From Pseudomonas sp. PDM16 (GTDB lineage: Bacteria; Pseudomonadota; Gammaproteobacteria; Pseudomonadales; Pseudomonadaceae), in the NCBI RefSeq assembly GCF_014851865.1, contig NZ_JACVAM010000008.1:124001-188000 (forward strand): DNA of 64,000 nt. The letters run 5' to 3'. Shown piece by piece: positions 53,883-62,806 of the stretch. Under the pieces are notes generated by a model that was not told the DNA's origin, made no database searches, and was given only the letters and a program-made list of their open reading frames with translations. Positions within the stretch are counted from its first letter, which is position 1, and each line of letters opens with the position of its first letter. Made by a program: the position numbers and the translations under genes.

Positions 53883-54770
53883 ATGAAAACCCCGAAACGC
53901 CTGGAACCCCTGCTCGAAGATGGTTTGATCGACGAGGTGGTGCGGCCGCTGATGAGCGGCAAGGAAGCCTCGGTCTATGTCGTTCGCTGCGCCGGTGAGC
54001 TGCGCTGCGCCAAGGTCTACAAGGAGGCCAACAAACGCGGGTTCCGCCAGGCCGCCGAGTACCAGGAAGGGCGCAAGACGCGCAATAGCCGCGACGCCCG
54101 TGCCATGGCCAAGGGCAGCAAGTACGGTCGCAAGGAGCAGGAGGATGCCTGGCAGAATGCCGAGGTGGCCGCGCTGTTCCGCCTGGCCGCCGCTGGCGTG
54201 CGTGTGCCCAAGCCCTACGACTTCCTCGACGGCGTGCTGCTGATGGAGATGGTCGACGATGGCTATGGTGATGCTGCGCCGCGCCTCAACGATGTCGACC
54301 TGTTGCCCGAGGACGCCCGAGAATTCCACGCCTTCATGATCGGCGAGATCGTCAAGATGCTCTGCGCCGGTCTGGTGCATGGCGACCTGTCGGAATTCAA
54401 CGTGCTTCTCGACCCCTATGGCCCGGTGATCATCGACCTGCCGCAGGCGGTGGACGCAGCCGCCAACAACCATGCCTTCAGCATGCTCGAACGCGACGTG
54501 CGCAACATGGCCGAGTACTTCGGCCAGTTCGCCCCGGAGCTGCTGGAGACCCGCTACGCCAAGGAAATGTGGGCTCTCTACGAAGAGGGCAAGCTGACCC
54601 CGGAAAGCCAGCTCACCGGCCAGTTCGACGAACCGGAAGAAAGCGCCGACGTGGATGCGGTGATGCGCGAGATCAAGGCCGCCCTGCTCGAACAGCAGCG
54701 CCTGGAAGCCCTGCGCAATGCCGAGGATGCCCCGCGCGATGAGCCGCCACCGCCGCCTTGGGCGCAGTAG
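53883..54770 (+). CDS. RIO-type serine kinase
   Basis: 295 residues from the ATG at 53883. Atypical protein kinase: a phosphate-binding segment with SGKEASVYVVRC, the ATP lysine in CAKVYKE, the catalytic loop LVHGDLSEFNVLLD and the metal site VIIDLPQAVD. A Glu/Pro-rich tail ends the protein. Bacterial RIO kinases have no settled role. Followed by a strong terminator. Confidence 0.92.
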   Translation: MKTPKRLEPLLEDGLIDEVVRPLMSGKEASVYVVRCAGELRCAKVYKEANKRGFRQAAEYQEGRKTRNSRDARAMAKGSKYGRKEQEDAWQNAEVAALFRLAAAGVRVPKPYDFLDGVLLMEMVDDGYGDAAPRLNDVDLLPEDAREFHAFMIGEIVKMLCAGLVHGDLSEFNVLLDPYGPVIIDLPQAVDAAANNHAFSMLERDVRNMAEYFGQFAPELLETRYAKEMWALYEEGKLTPESQLTGQFDEPEESADVDAVMREIKAALLEQQRLEALRNAEDAPRDEPPPPPWAQ

Positions 54771-54836
54771 AGATCGTTTAGGTGCGCTGTGCGCACCGAT
54801 AGCCTATGCAGGCGCGCATGCGCGCCCTGTGGAATA

Positions 54837-54864
54837 AAAGCGCCCGCAACTGCGGGCGTTTTTA
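54837..54864 (+). terminator. Terminator after the RIO kinase gene
   Basis: AAAAGCGCCCGCA-ACT-TGCGGGCGTTTTTA-like stem with A- and T-runs, between convergent genes. Two further short palindromes (GGTGCGC..GCGCACC near 54781 and GCGCGCATGCGCGC at 54812-54825) precede it. Confidence 0.9.
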
Positions 54865-54880
54865 TTGAACCGGTATTTGC

Positions 54881-57280
54881 TTACCAGCGGTAGGCAACAC
54901 CAGCGGTGACCTGGCGCTCGGCGCCGTAGAAGGCGGCGTAGGTGTAGTTCACGTAGTCCTCGTCGGTCAGGTTGCTGGCGTTGAGGGTCAGGTCCCAGGG
55001 GCCGACTTCGTAGCCGAGCATGGCGTCGACCAGGGTGTAGGACGGCGCTACGACACTGGTGTTGAACAGGCCCGGCACCTCGTCGACGTAGCGCACGCCT
55101 GCGCCGGCACGCAGCTGGCCAGGGCCGACCTGACCGAAGCGATAGTCGCCCCATACCGAGAACATATTGCGCGGCATGCCGCCGTTCCTCTGGCCCTCGT
55201 TGCCGGCATTGCTTTTGGTCACTTCCGCTTCGGTGTAGGCGTAGGCAGCGGTCAGGCTGGCGTTGCCGATATCGGTCTTGGCTTCCAATTCCAGACCGCG
55301 CGAGCGCTTTTCTCCGGTCTGCACCTGGGAGAAGGGATGCGCGGGGTCGGGGTCGTTGGTCAGCACGTTGCTCTGAGTCAGCTGGTAGATCGCTGCCGAG
55401 TACAGGCTGTTGCCGCCTGGCGGCTGGTAGCGGATGCCGATCTCGTACTGCTCGCCCTCGGTCGGGGCGAAATCCTGGCCGAAAAAATCGGTACCGCTTT
55501 GGGGCTCGAAGGATTCGCTGTAGCTGATGAACGGTGCCAGACCATTATCGGCGAGGTACACCAGGCCGGCGCGCTTGGTGAAGGCGTCGCTGTCCTGGCG
55601 GCTTTTGTACTCGTCGAAGACGGCGTCTTCCTTCTGCTTGGCCCAGTCCTGACGGCCGCCGAGCAGCAGTACCCATTTGTCGTCGAACTTGATCTGGTCC
55701 TGCAGGTAGGCGCCGGTCTGCCGGGTCGAACTGGCATAGCTGGCCGCCACGGCGGGAACGGCCGGGCCGAAGATGCCACCGTAGACCGGGTTGAAGATGT
55801 CCAGCGGCGTTAGCGTGCGGTTGTAGCGCTCCGTGCGCAGATGGCGGTCGCCTTAGTCCACGCCGCCGAGCAGCACATGCTCGAAGCGCTCGCCGTGCAG
55901 GCGATATTCGAGCTGGGTATCGACGACGAAGTTGCGCGAGTCGTCCACCCGGTCCTGGGCGCCACGAGACACGAGGGTCTTTTCCGGATTGATGTAGCCG
56001 CCGACCCATACCGACGGCATCTCGTTCTCCGACTCGAAGTAGCGCAGGTTCTGGCGCAGCTTGAGGTTGTCGGTGAAGGCGTGCTCGAAGCGATAGCCGA
56101 CATCCCAGGCGGTGATCTCGGACTGGTTGTAGCCCGGCTCGCCGGTGAAGGTATGGCGCGAGATGTATCCGTTGGGGCTGCGCATGATGGTGCCTTCGGC
56201 CGGCATGCCGTAGACGTAGGTGGATGTGCTCTTCTGGTAGGTGGCCAGCAGCGTCAGGCTGGTGGCCTCGTTGGGCTGCCAGGTCAGCGACGGGGCGATG
56301 AAGGTGCGGTCGTCCGGTACGTCGTCGACCATGGTGTCGCTCTTGCGCTCCAGCGCGGTGAAACGGTAGCTCAGGGTATCCGTCAGCGCGCCGCCGTGAT
56401 CGGTGGCCAGTTGGTGACGGTCGTTGCTGCCGGTTTCGGCCTTGATCTCATGCAGTTCCTCGCGGGTCGGCAGCTTGCTCACCACGTTGATGATGCCGCC
56501 GGGCGCTGCCTGGCCGAACAGCACCGACGAGGCACCGCGCAGTACCTCCACACGCTCCATGCCGTAGGGCTCCTGGGAGCCGTCGTAGATGTTGCTCATG
56601 TAGCGCATGCCGTCGCGGTAGGTGCTGCCGCTGATCTGGAAGCCGCGCAGGACGAAGGAGTCGGTCAGGCGGTCGTCGGCCTCGGTGGCGATCACCCCGG
56701 CGGTGTAGCCGAGCACGGCGCGCAGGCTCTGGGCGTTGATCGCGCTGATCTGGTCGCGGGTTACCACGGAGATCGACTGGGGCGTTTCGATGATCGGCGT
56801 GTCGGTCTTGGTGCCGGTGCTGGCGGCCTTGGCCACGTAGCCGTCGACACTGCCGTAGGCCGATTGCACGCCGCTGGCGTTGACGTTGAGTTCGGAGAGG
56901 TTGAGCGCGCCGGTCGTTGCGGGCCGTAGCAGAGTGAGCGCGGTAGCCGAGCTGCGGCTATAGGTCAGGCCGCTACCGGCGAGCAATTGCTGAAGGGCTT
57001 CCTCCGCGGTGAGGTGACCATTCACCGTGGGCGCCTGGCCGCCGAGCTCCTCGTCGGATGTGCGGAATACCGCGATACCGGTGGTGGCGGTGAACTCGCC
57101 GAGGGCGTCGAGCAGTGGCTGGGCAGCGATGGCGAAGTGGAAACGTTGAGTCTTGGCCTGCTCTATGGCAGCGCTTTCAGGTGTTTCTGCGTGGCTGGGT
57201 GCGGCGATGACGGCCAGCAGGGCACTGGCCAGTAGCGAGCGTGCGAGCGAGGGCCCACGCAGGGCACGGTGGATAGGCAT
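54881..57280 (-). pseudogene. TonB-dependent siderophore receptor interrupted by one in-frame stop
   Basis: Would be a 799-residue outer-membrane siderophore receptor. Start ATG at 57280 behind GGGGGAGA with a signal peptide (MPIHRALRGPSLARSLLAS..); an N-terminal STN signalling domain (about 40-110), then the plug with TPQSISVVTRDQI and RGFQISGS, GMERVEVLRGASSVLFGQAAPGG, and the barrel to a terminal YRW. Codon 476 is TAA (55853-55855) in LLGGVD-stop-GDRHLRTERYN; reading continues in the same frame to 54881 with full receptor similarity. So a single nonsense change, not a frameshift. STN plus the FecI/FecR genes upstream mean it signalled its own induction. Confidence 0.88.
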
Positions 57281-57305
57281 GATGGTCTCCCCCAAGGAGT
57301 CAGTC

Positions 57306-57331
57306 TGGCAAATGCGAATTGTTCGCTGCCA
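57306..57331. repeat. Hairpin in the receptor leader
   Basis: TGGCA/TGCCA and GCGAA/TTCGC pair around a 3-base loop, with an AAT bulge on one side, just upstream of the receptor's ribosome site. Confidence 0.4.
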
Positions 57332-57351
57332 ACACAACGCGTGAGCTCTGG

Positions 57352-57357
57352 ATTTCC
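57352..57357 (-). promoter_or_regulatory. Possible FecI-type -35 element before the receptor
   Basis: GGAAAT on the minus strand matches the -35 hexamer of FecI-dependent promoters, about 70 bases before the receptor ATG. A matching -10 is not clear. Confidence 0.3.
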
Positions 57358-57437
57358 CTCATGCCTTTTTTGAAAAAGATGGGTGGCTGGCTTTCCGCTG
57401 GGGATGGGAAGCCGCCCGCACCGGCGGTTCGCGCGGT

Positions 57438-58415
57438 TCAGCGGTGGATCAGCAATGCCAGCCCGGGGACTCGTGTGGTCCTCAACTGCAGGCTGGCGGT
57501 CAGTGCGTTCAGCGTGGCCTGTGGGTCGTTGGTGCGGAAGGTGCCGGACAGACGTTGCTGGCGCAGCGAATCGTCGAGCAGCAGCACCGGGGGCAGGCCC
57601 TGGCGCTGCAGGCTGTCGACGACCTCGCCCAGGGTGGCGCGGTCGAACACCAGAAGGCCCCGGCGCCAGGCGAGGGCGCGGGTGCTGTCCACGGTGATCG
57701 GGTCGCTGAAATGCCTGTCGTGATGTCGCACTTGCTGGTTGGGAGCCAGTGTGGCCTGCTCTCCAGAGCTTTCGTCGCGAACCTCGACCCGCCCGCGCGT
57801 GAGGGTGACGAGCCGGTCGGCGCCTGTGGCGTCAACGGCGAAGGCGGTACCCAGCACCAGGGTAACGAGCTGCCCGCTGTGTACGCTGAACGGCCTGAGT
57901 GGATCGTGGCTGACATCGAACCAGGCTCGACCGCGCAACAGCCTGACGGTGCGTTGATCGGCGCTCAGGTCGACATCCAGCGCGCTGTCGCTGTCCAGCA
58001 GCACGCTACTGCCGTCGTCGAGTGTCAGCTGGCGTTGCTCGCCGGGAGCGCTGGCGTAGTCGGCACTGGCGCGCTGCAGCATGCCTGGATCTCTCCAGAG
58101 GCCGATTGCCACCGCCACTGCCAGTACGCTGCAGGCCATGGCGAGCGCCGGCCCACGTATCCAGCGCAGGTTGAGGGCATGCCGCGAAGGCCGGTACCAA
58201 CCGTTGCCAGCCAGCCGCTTCGCCGGCTCGCGGAGCTTCTGCCAGACCACCTCGACTTCGTGGAAGGCTTCGGTATGAAGCGGGTCGCTGTCCAGCCAGC
58301 GGCGGAAGGCGATGCGCTCGCTGGCGGGCAGATCCGGGTTCTGAAGGCGCACGTACCAGGTGGTTGCCGTCTCCTGACGGTCCAGGCGGGCCTGCTGTTC
58401 GGGCGAGGTCTTCAC
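57438..58415 (-). CDS. FecR-type anti-sigma factor / signal transducer
   Basis: 325 residues. A cytoplasmic N-terminal DUF4880 part (ATTWYVRLQNPDLPASERIAFRRWLDSD) that binds the sigma factor, one membrane helix (about 90-108), and a periplasmic FecR domain (RQLTLDDGSSVLLDSDSAL, FSVHSGQLVTLVLGTAFAVD) followed by an STN-like end that contacts the receptor. Sits between the sigma factor and the receptor. Confidence 0.94.
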   Translation of the reverse strand: MKTSPEQQARLDRQETATTWYVRLQNPDLPASERIAFRRWLDSDPLHTEAFHEVEVVWQKLREPAKRLAGNGWYRPSRHALNLRWIRGPALAMACSVLAVAVAIGLWRDPGMLQRASADYASAPGEQRQLTLDDGSSVLLDSDSALDVDLSADQRTVRLLRGRAWFDVSHDPLRPFSVHSGQLVTLVLGTAFAVDATGADRLVTLTRGRVEVRDESSGEQATLAPNQQVRHHDRHFSDPITVDSTRALAWRRGLLVFDRATLGEVVDSLQRQGLPPVLLLDDSLRQQRLSGTFRTNDPQATLNALTASLQLRTTRVPGLALLIHR

Positions 58416-58470
58416 GATGGCTGGCTCTCGCTGGAAGGTACAGATACAACGCGCGACACCACTGCAGTCC

Positions 58471-58950
58471 TCATTGCTGCTCCCGCTGACAATGCTGGAG
58501 GGCGCGGATCATGTCCTTTTCCACGGTACTCACGGAAACGCCGAGTTGGTTGGCGATGGTGGCATAGGGCAGGCCGTCCACGCGACTCAGGAGGAATACC
58601 TGCTGGGTTCGCCGGGGTAGTTTGCGCAGACGCAGAAGCAGGTCATCCAGTTCCTGGCTCGCGCTGACCTGGACTTCCAGCTCAGCGCCGGAGCTTTCCT
58701 CGTCCACCTGTTGCTGGGCATAGCGGTTGCGTACCTGGCGCGCCCGCAGATGGTCGAGGGCCAGATTCTGGGCGGTACGGAAGAGCAGGCTGCGGTCGCC
58801 CTCGTTCAGTTGGCGGTCCCACAGGCGAAGGAAAGTGTCCTGGGCCAGGTCCTCTGCGGTACCTCGGTCACCGACGATGCGCCGGATGAGCTGCAGCAGG
58901 CGGCTCTGTTCGCGCAGGTAAAGGGAGAGGAAGGGCGACGACTTGCTCAT
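58471..58950 (-). CDS. FecI-type ECF sigma factor
   Basis: 159 residues. Region 2 (IRRIVGDRGTAEDLAQDTFLRLWD) and region 4 (LPRRTQQVFLLSRVDGLPYATIANQLGVSVSTVEKDM) are typical of iron-starvation sigma factors. It should transcribe the downstream receptor when the receptor binds its siderophore. A Fur box lies 52 bases upstream of the ATG. Confidence 0.95.
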   Translation of the reverse strand: MSKSSPFLSLYLREQSRLLQLIRRIVGDRGTAEDLAQDTFLRLWDRQLNEGDRSLLFRTAQNLALDHLRARQVRNRYAQQQVDEESSGAELEVQVSASQELDDLLLRLRKLPRRTQQVFLLSRVDGLPYATIANQLGVSVSTVEKDMIRALQHCQREQQ

Positions 58951-59001
58951 GGCTTGATGGCGGCCGCAGGCTCTGATCTGGAGTTGCGATATTAGTACGC
59001 C

Positions 59002-59024
59002 TGAGATTTATTCTCAAATAATGA
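59002..59024. promoter_or_regulatory. Fur box of the fecI-fecR-receptor set
   Basis: TGAGATTTATTCTCAAATAATGA contains a TGAGA-TTTAT-TCTCA dyad and an AATAATGA arm matching the Fur pattern. It lies in the 91-bp gap between sdaA and the sigma-factor gene. Confidence 0.75.
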
Positions 59025-59041
59025 ATTGATCTTCGCTGCTT

Positions 59042-60418
59042 TCAGCACTCGATGATGTTGACCGCCAGGCCACCCCTGGCGGTTTCCTTGTATTTGCTCT
59101 TCATGTCGGCCCCGGTCTCGCGCATGGTACGGATCACCCGGTCCAGCGAGATGAAGTGCTGGCCGTCGCCGCGCAGGGCCATGCGTGCGGCGTTGATGGC
59201 CTTCACCGAGCCCATGGCGTTGCGCTCGATGCAGGGCACCTGGACCAGCCCGCCGACCGGGTCGCAAGTCAGGCCGAGGTTGTGTTCCATGCCGATCTCG
59301 GCAGCATTCTCCACTTGCTGGATGCTGCCGCCGAGCACTTCGCACAGGGCGCCGGCGGCCATCGAACAGGCCACCCCGACTTCGCCCTGGCAGCCGACTT
59401 CGGCACCGGAGATCGAGGCGTTTTCCTTGTACAGGATGCCGATGGCCGCGGCAGTGAGCAGGAAGCGCACCACGCCGTCATCCGAGGCGCCGGGCACGAA
59501 GCGCCGGTAGTAATGCAGTACCGCCGGCACGATGCCGGCCGCGCCGTTGGTGGGGGCGGTGACCACGCGCCCGCCGCTGGCATTTTCCTCGTTCACCGCC
59601 AGGGCATAGAGATTGACCCAGTCCATCACCGTCAGTGGGTCGCGCAGGCTGGCCTCGGGGTTCTGGCTGAGTTGGCGGTGCAGGGCGGCGGCGCGGCGGC
59701 GTACCTTGAGCCCACCGGGCATGATGCCCTCGTTGCGGCAACCGGCGGTGACGCAGTCCTGCATTACCTGCCAGATGTTGAGCAGGCCGGCACGGGTTTT
59801 TGCCTCTGGGCGCCAGGCGGCTTCGTTGGCCAGCATCAGCTGGCTGATCGACAGGCCATGTTCGTTGCACTGGGCCAGCAGTTCCTTGGCGGTCTTGAAC
59901 GGGTAGGCCAGCGGCGTCTGGTCCTCGACGATGCGGTCGGCCCCGGCGGCTTCCTCATCGACCACGAAGCCGCCGCCCACCGAGTAGTACTCGCGCGAGC
60001 GGATCTGCAGGCCGGCGGCGTCGAAGGCGCGGAAGATCATGCCGTTGGGATGGAAGTCGAGTGGCTTCCTGATCATCGCCAGGTGCTCCTTCTCGACGAA
60101 GCGGATCGACTTGTCGCCGCCCAGCTTCAGCTCGCCGCTGGTACGTATGGCGGCCAGGCGGCTGTCGATGGTCGCGGTATCGACGCTATCCGGATGGTCG
60201 CCCTCCAGGCCGAGCAGCACCGCCTTGTCGCTGCCGTGGCCCTTGCCGGTGGCGCCGAGCGAACCATATAGCTCGACCTTCAGGCTCTGCGTGGTCTCGA
60301 ACAGCCCTTCGCGGTGCAGCCCCTCGACGAAGCGCGCAGCCGCCCGCATCGGCCCCACCGTGTGGGAACTGGAGGGGCCGATGCCGATCTTGAAGAGGTC
60401 GAACACGCTGAGTGCCAT
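59042..60418 (-). CDS. sdaA: L-serine ammonia-lyase
   Basis: Iron-sulfur enzyme turning L-serine into pyruvate and ammonia. 458 residues. The beta domain starts MALSVFDLFKIGIGPSSSHTVGPM; the alpha domain has GRVVTAPTNGAAGIVPAVLHYY and GCQGEVGVACSMAAGAL, and conserved cysteines (CVTAGC, GCQGE, GLTCDPVGG) suit a [4Fe-4S] cluster. ATG behind AGGAG. Convergent with nothing; the Fur-controlled genes follow on the same strand. Confidence 0.95.
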   Translation of the reverse strand: MALSVFDLFKIGIGPSSSHTVGPMRAAARFVEGLHREGLFETTQSLKVELYGSLGATGKGHGSDKAVLLGLEGDHPDSVDTATIDSRLAAIRTSGELKLGGDKSIRFVEKEHLAMIRKPLDFHPNGMIFRAFDAAGLQIRSREYYSVGGGFVVDEEAAGADRIVEDQTPLAYPFKTAKELLAQCNEHGLSISQLMLANEAAWRPEAKTRAGLLNIWQVMQDCVTAGCRNEGIMPGGLKVRRRAAALHRQLSQNPEASLRDPLTVMDWVNLYALAVNEENASGGRVVTAPTNGAAGIVPAVLHYYRRFVPGASDDGVVRFLLTAAAIGILYKENASISGAEVGCQGEVGVACSMAAGALCEVLGGSIQQVENAAEIGMEHNLGLTCDPVGGLVQVPCIERNAMGSVKAINAARMALRGDGQHFISLDRVIRTMRETGADMKSKYKETARGGLAVNIIEC

Positions 60419-60511
60419 GGGCTGCTCCTGTGACTGGATGGTCAGAAGCTTACACCCGATGCCTGCGACTATCGGTCGCGGATGCGACCCGGAATTGTCG
60501 TCCTTCGCCGC

Positions 60512-61546
60512 CTACACCCCGAACATCTGCCGGACTTCGCTGGGTACCAGGCCGGTCCAGCGTTTGAACGAGCGGCGGAAATTGGTGGTGTCGTTGAACT
60601 GCAGGTAGCCGGCCACTTCCTCGTTGCTGTAGCCGCGGACCTGGTAGAGGTAGAGGGCGACATGCTTGCGCGCCTGGTCCAGCTGTTCCTGGAAGTGGGT
60701 GCCGTGCTTTTGCAACTTGCGCTTGAAGGTCGATGCGCTCATGCCCAGGGCCTGGGCCACGCTCTCCAGCTGCAGCGGCTCGCGGATGTGCGTCAGCAGG
60801 TAGCCATAGAGGCGGTCGAGCAGGCCGGCGCGAAAGCCCAGTTGCTCGAGCTGCTGCAGGGCCTGTTGCTGGGCGACCTGGCCGGCGGTGAGGGCGGCGC
60901 CCGGCCAGGGCTTGTGCAGGTATTCGCGGGGCAGGCGCATCAGGTCCATGGGCGCACCGAAGCGCACCGTTTCGCCGAGGTGCACCCAGTACTGTTCCAC
61001 GTAGCGCGGCTGGGCGTGGCTGAAGCTGCACTCCCAGGGCAGTGCCTGGCCGGCCAGCCAGCGGCTCATGGCCACCAGCGCGGTGCATGAGGCTTCCAGC
61101 AGGAAGCGGCGCTGGGCGCCGGCACCACAGCTGTCCAGCCAGTATAGATAGAGATAGTGCTCGTCGAGCAGCACGCGCGGGCTGAGCAACGGGCTGAGCA
61201 GGGCGCGTTGTTCGCCGAACATGTCCAGCGCCTGGCGCAGGTCGGCGGCGTGCTGCAGGGTGTGGCTGGCCGGGCCGTAGTGGCCGGGCAGCAGGCGCTG
61301 GCCAAACAGGAAGCTGCTGTCGTCGGCGTCCAGCAGGCGGCTGGCGTTATCGATCAGGCAGAGGAACTGCTGCGGGCTGAGGCGTGCATGGCCGGCCAGG
61401 ATGTCTTCGTGGAACAGGCCGCTGCCGCGCAGCAGGCGATGGCTGTCGATACCGCGCGACAGGGCCAGGTCGAGCAGTACTGCCGGCTGCCAGTGGCCGG
61501 GAATGAAGCGGCTATCGCATTCGTACCAGTCGGTGTGGAGGGTCAT
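60512..61546 (-). CDS. AraC-family regulator with arabinose-binding-type N-domain
   Basis: 344 residues. An N-terminal ligand domain (FDLALSRGIDSHRLLRGSGL-like, about 20-205) of the OruR/ArgR-type group and a C-terminal double helix-turn-helix: LESVAQALGMSASTFKRKLQKHGTHFQEQLDQAR and YSNEEVAGYLQFNDTTNFRRSFKRWTGLVPSEVR. It lies 10 bases downstream of the degenerate GGDEF gene and is probably in its operon. Target unknown. Confidence 0.92.
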   Translation of the reverse strand: MTLHTDWYECDSRFIPGHWQPAVLLDLALSRGIDSHRLLRGSGLFHEDILAGHARLSPQQFLCLIDNASRLLDADDSSFLFGQRLLPGHYGPASHTLQHAADLRQALDMFGEQRALLSPLLSPRVLLDEHYLYLYWLDSCGAGAQRRFLLEASCTALVAMSRWLAGQALPWECSFSHAQPRYVEQYWVHLGETVRFGAPMDLMRLPREYLHKPWPGAALTAGQVAQQQALQQLEQLGFRAGLLDRLYGYLLTHIREPLQLESVAQALGMSASTFKRKLQKHGTHFQEQLDQARKHVALYLYQVRGYSNEEVAGYLQFNDTTNFRRSFKRWTGLVPSEVRQMFGV

Positions 61547-61556
61547 GGCGATGGGC

Positions 61557-62468
61557 TCAGGCGGCCAGCGGCGGTTGCTTGGCTCGCGCCAGCGCCACGT
61601 TGAGGCGTTGCAGCAGGCTCTGCGCGTCGTCCTGCAGGGCCATCACCGTGGCCACGCTGGCGCGCAGTTGCAGACGCTCGCCGTGTTGCCCGCTCTTGTG
61701 GGCGAAGTGCTTCACCGCCGCCTGCAGCTCGCCGGCCAGTTGCCGTGCTTGGCTGTCACCGGTATTGGGCAGCAGCACCACGAAGCGGTCACCGGCCAGG
61801 CGGCAGAGCAGGTCCTGGCGGCGCAGGTTGAGCAGCAGTAGCTGGGTCAGCGCCTGCAGGACTCGGTCGCCCTCGGCGTGGCCGTAGGTGTGGTTGACCG
61901 TGGCGAAGTCGTCCAGGTCGAGGATCACCAGCGACAGCGCCTGCTGGGTGGCGCGCGCCTCGACCAGACTGTGTTCCAGCTGCAGGCGCAGATAGTCGGC
62001 ATCGCCCAGCGGAGTGAGCTTGTCGAACATGCGGTGCTCGCGGAACAGCCGCTCGCGCTTCTCCATCTGTTCGCTGATGGCGCGTTGCTCGTGGTGCCAG
62101 TGGTACAGGCCGAACGTCAGCAGCAACAGGCCGACCGGCATGGGCGCCGACTCCAGCCAGTGGTCCCAGGTGATCGCATCGGGGATGGCGATGAATTCGT
62201 CCAGGCAGTCCACCCACCAAGAGAAAAATACCAGGCCCAGGCCCAGCGCCAGCAGGTTGGTGACCCGCCCGGCCGGACGGCTGTTCAGCACCAGGCCGAG
62301 CCAGACCAGGCAGAGCAGAGCCGAGCCGCCCTCGCCGAGGATATCCAGCCACACCCATTCGCTGGTCGCCTTGAGGTCGCCGGCACCCAGGTGCAGGAGC
62401 AGGGCGGCATTGGCCGCCAGCAGCAGGGCGGCGAGTTTCAGGCGGTGCAGGCCGAGCAGGGTGGGCAT
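61557..62468 (-). CDS. Membrane GGDEF protein with degenerate active site
   Basis: 303 residues from the ATG at 62468; the frame continues upstream but lacks similarity. About five membrane helices (10-130), a linker with a heptad-like stretch, then a GGDEF fold. The signature reads AGDRF (about 223-227) in place of GGDEF/GGEEF, so synthesis is improbable. An RRQD that matches the inhibitory site lies five residues before, so it may still bind cyclic di-GMP. Co-transcribed with the AraC gene; divergent from the Pho-box receptor. Confidence 0.87.
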   Translation of the reverse strand: MPTLLGLHRLKLAALLLAANAALLLHLGAGDLKATSEWVWLDILGEGGSALLCLVWLGLVLNSRPAGRVTNLLALGLGLVFFSWWVDCLDEFIAIPDAITWDHWLESAPMPVGLLLLTFGLYHWHHEQRAISEQMEKRERLFREHRMFDKLTPLGDADYLRLQLEHSLVEARATQQALSLVILDLDDFATVNHTYGHAEGDRVLQALTQLLLLNLRRQDLLCRLAGDRFVVLLPNTGDSQARQLAGELQAAVKHFAHKSGQHGERLQLRASVATVMALQDDAQSLLQRLNVALARAKQPPLAA

Positions 62469-62806
62469 GACGGGCTCCAGATCAGTCGTTCGTGCGTCAG
62501 CAGAGCAGAGCCATATGACCGAATGGTTGCAGCGGGGGAGGTCGAATCGGCTCAGGGCGGGTGACGACTTTTTCGCGGCGGCAGCGCAACACTGCGAGCG
62601 GTGGCGGCCTGTGGCGACTCGGCGGGTCATTACGGCTCGCCGGGTCGGGTCAAATCGGCTCATTGCACCCCGTCAGCGAGGGTGAACGCCGAGCAAAACG
62701 GCAGGGTTGCCTAGGCCTGTCACAGAACCGTCATCCCTCGCTCCTAGCTTGCGCTCCAAGTCGCCGGGCACTGGTCCGGCCGGAACGCTTATCTGGGGAG
62801 ATCAGC
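62469..62806. other. Divergent intergenic region, GGDEF gene / TonB receptor
   Basis: 338 bp without a gene. The right part carries the Pho box and a -10-like TAGCTT. The left part is GC-rich with no clear promoter. Confidence 0.5.
62717..62734 (+). promoter_or_regulatory. Pho box before the TonB-dependent receptor
   Basis: CTGTCAC-AGAA-CCGTCAT: two PhoB half-sites (consensus CTGTCAT) in direct repeat with the standard 4-base gap. TAGCTT follows after 11 bases, where the -10 belongs in PhoB-activated promoters. 72 bases upstream of the ATG. Confidence 0.75.

Noticed and set aside
55545..56009. Open frame in another phase at the receptor break, suggesting a frameshift
   Set aside because: Translating across 55853 in the original frame continues the receptor without a phase change; the defect is one stop codon.
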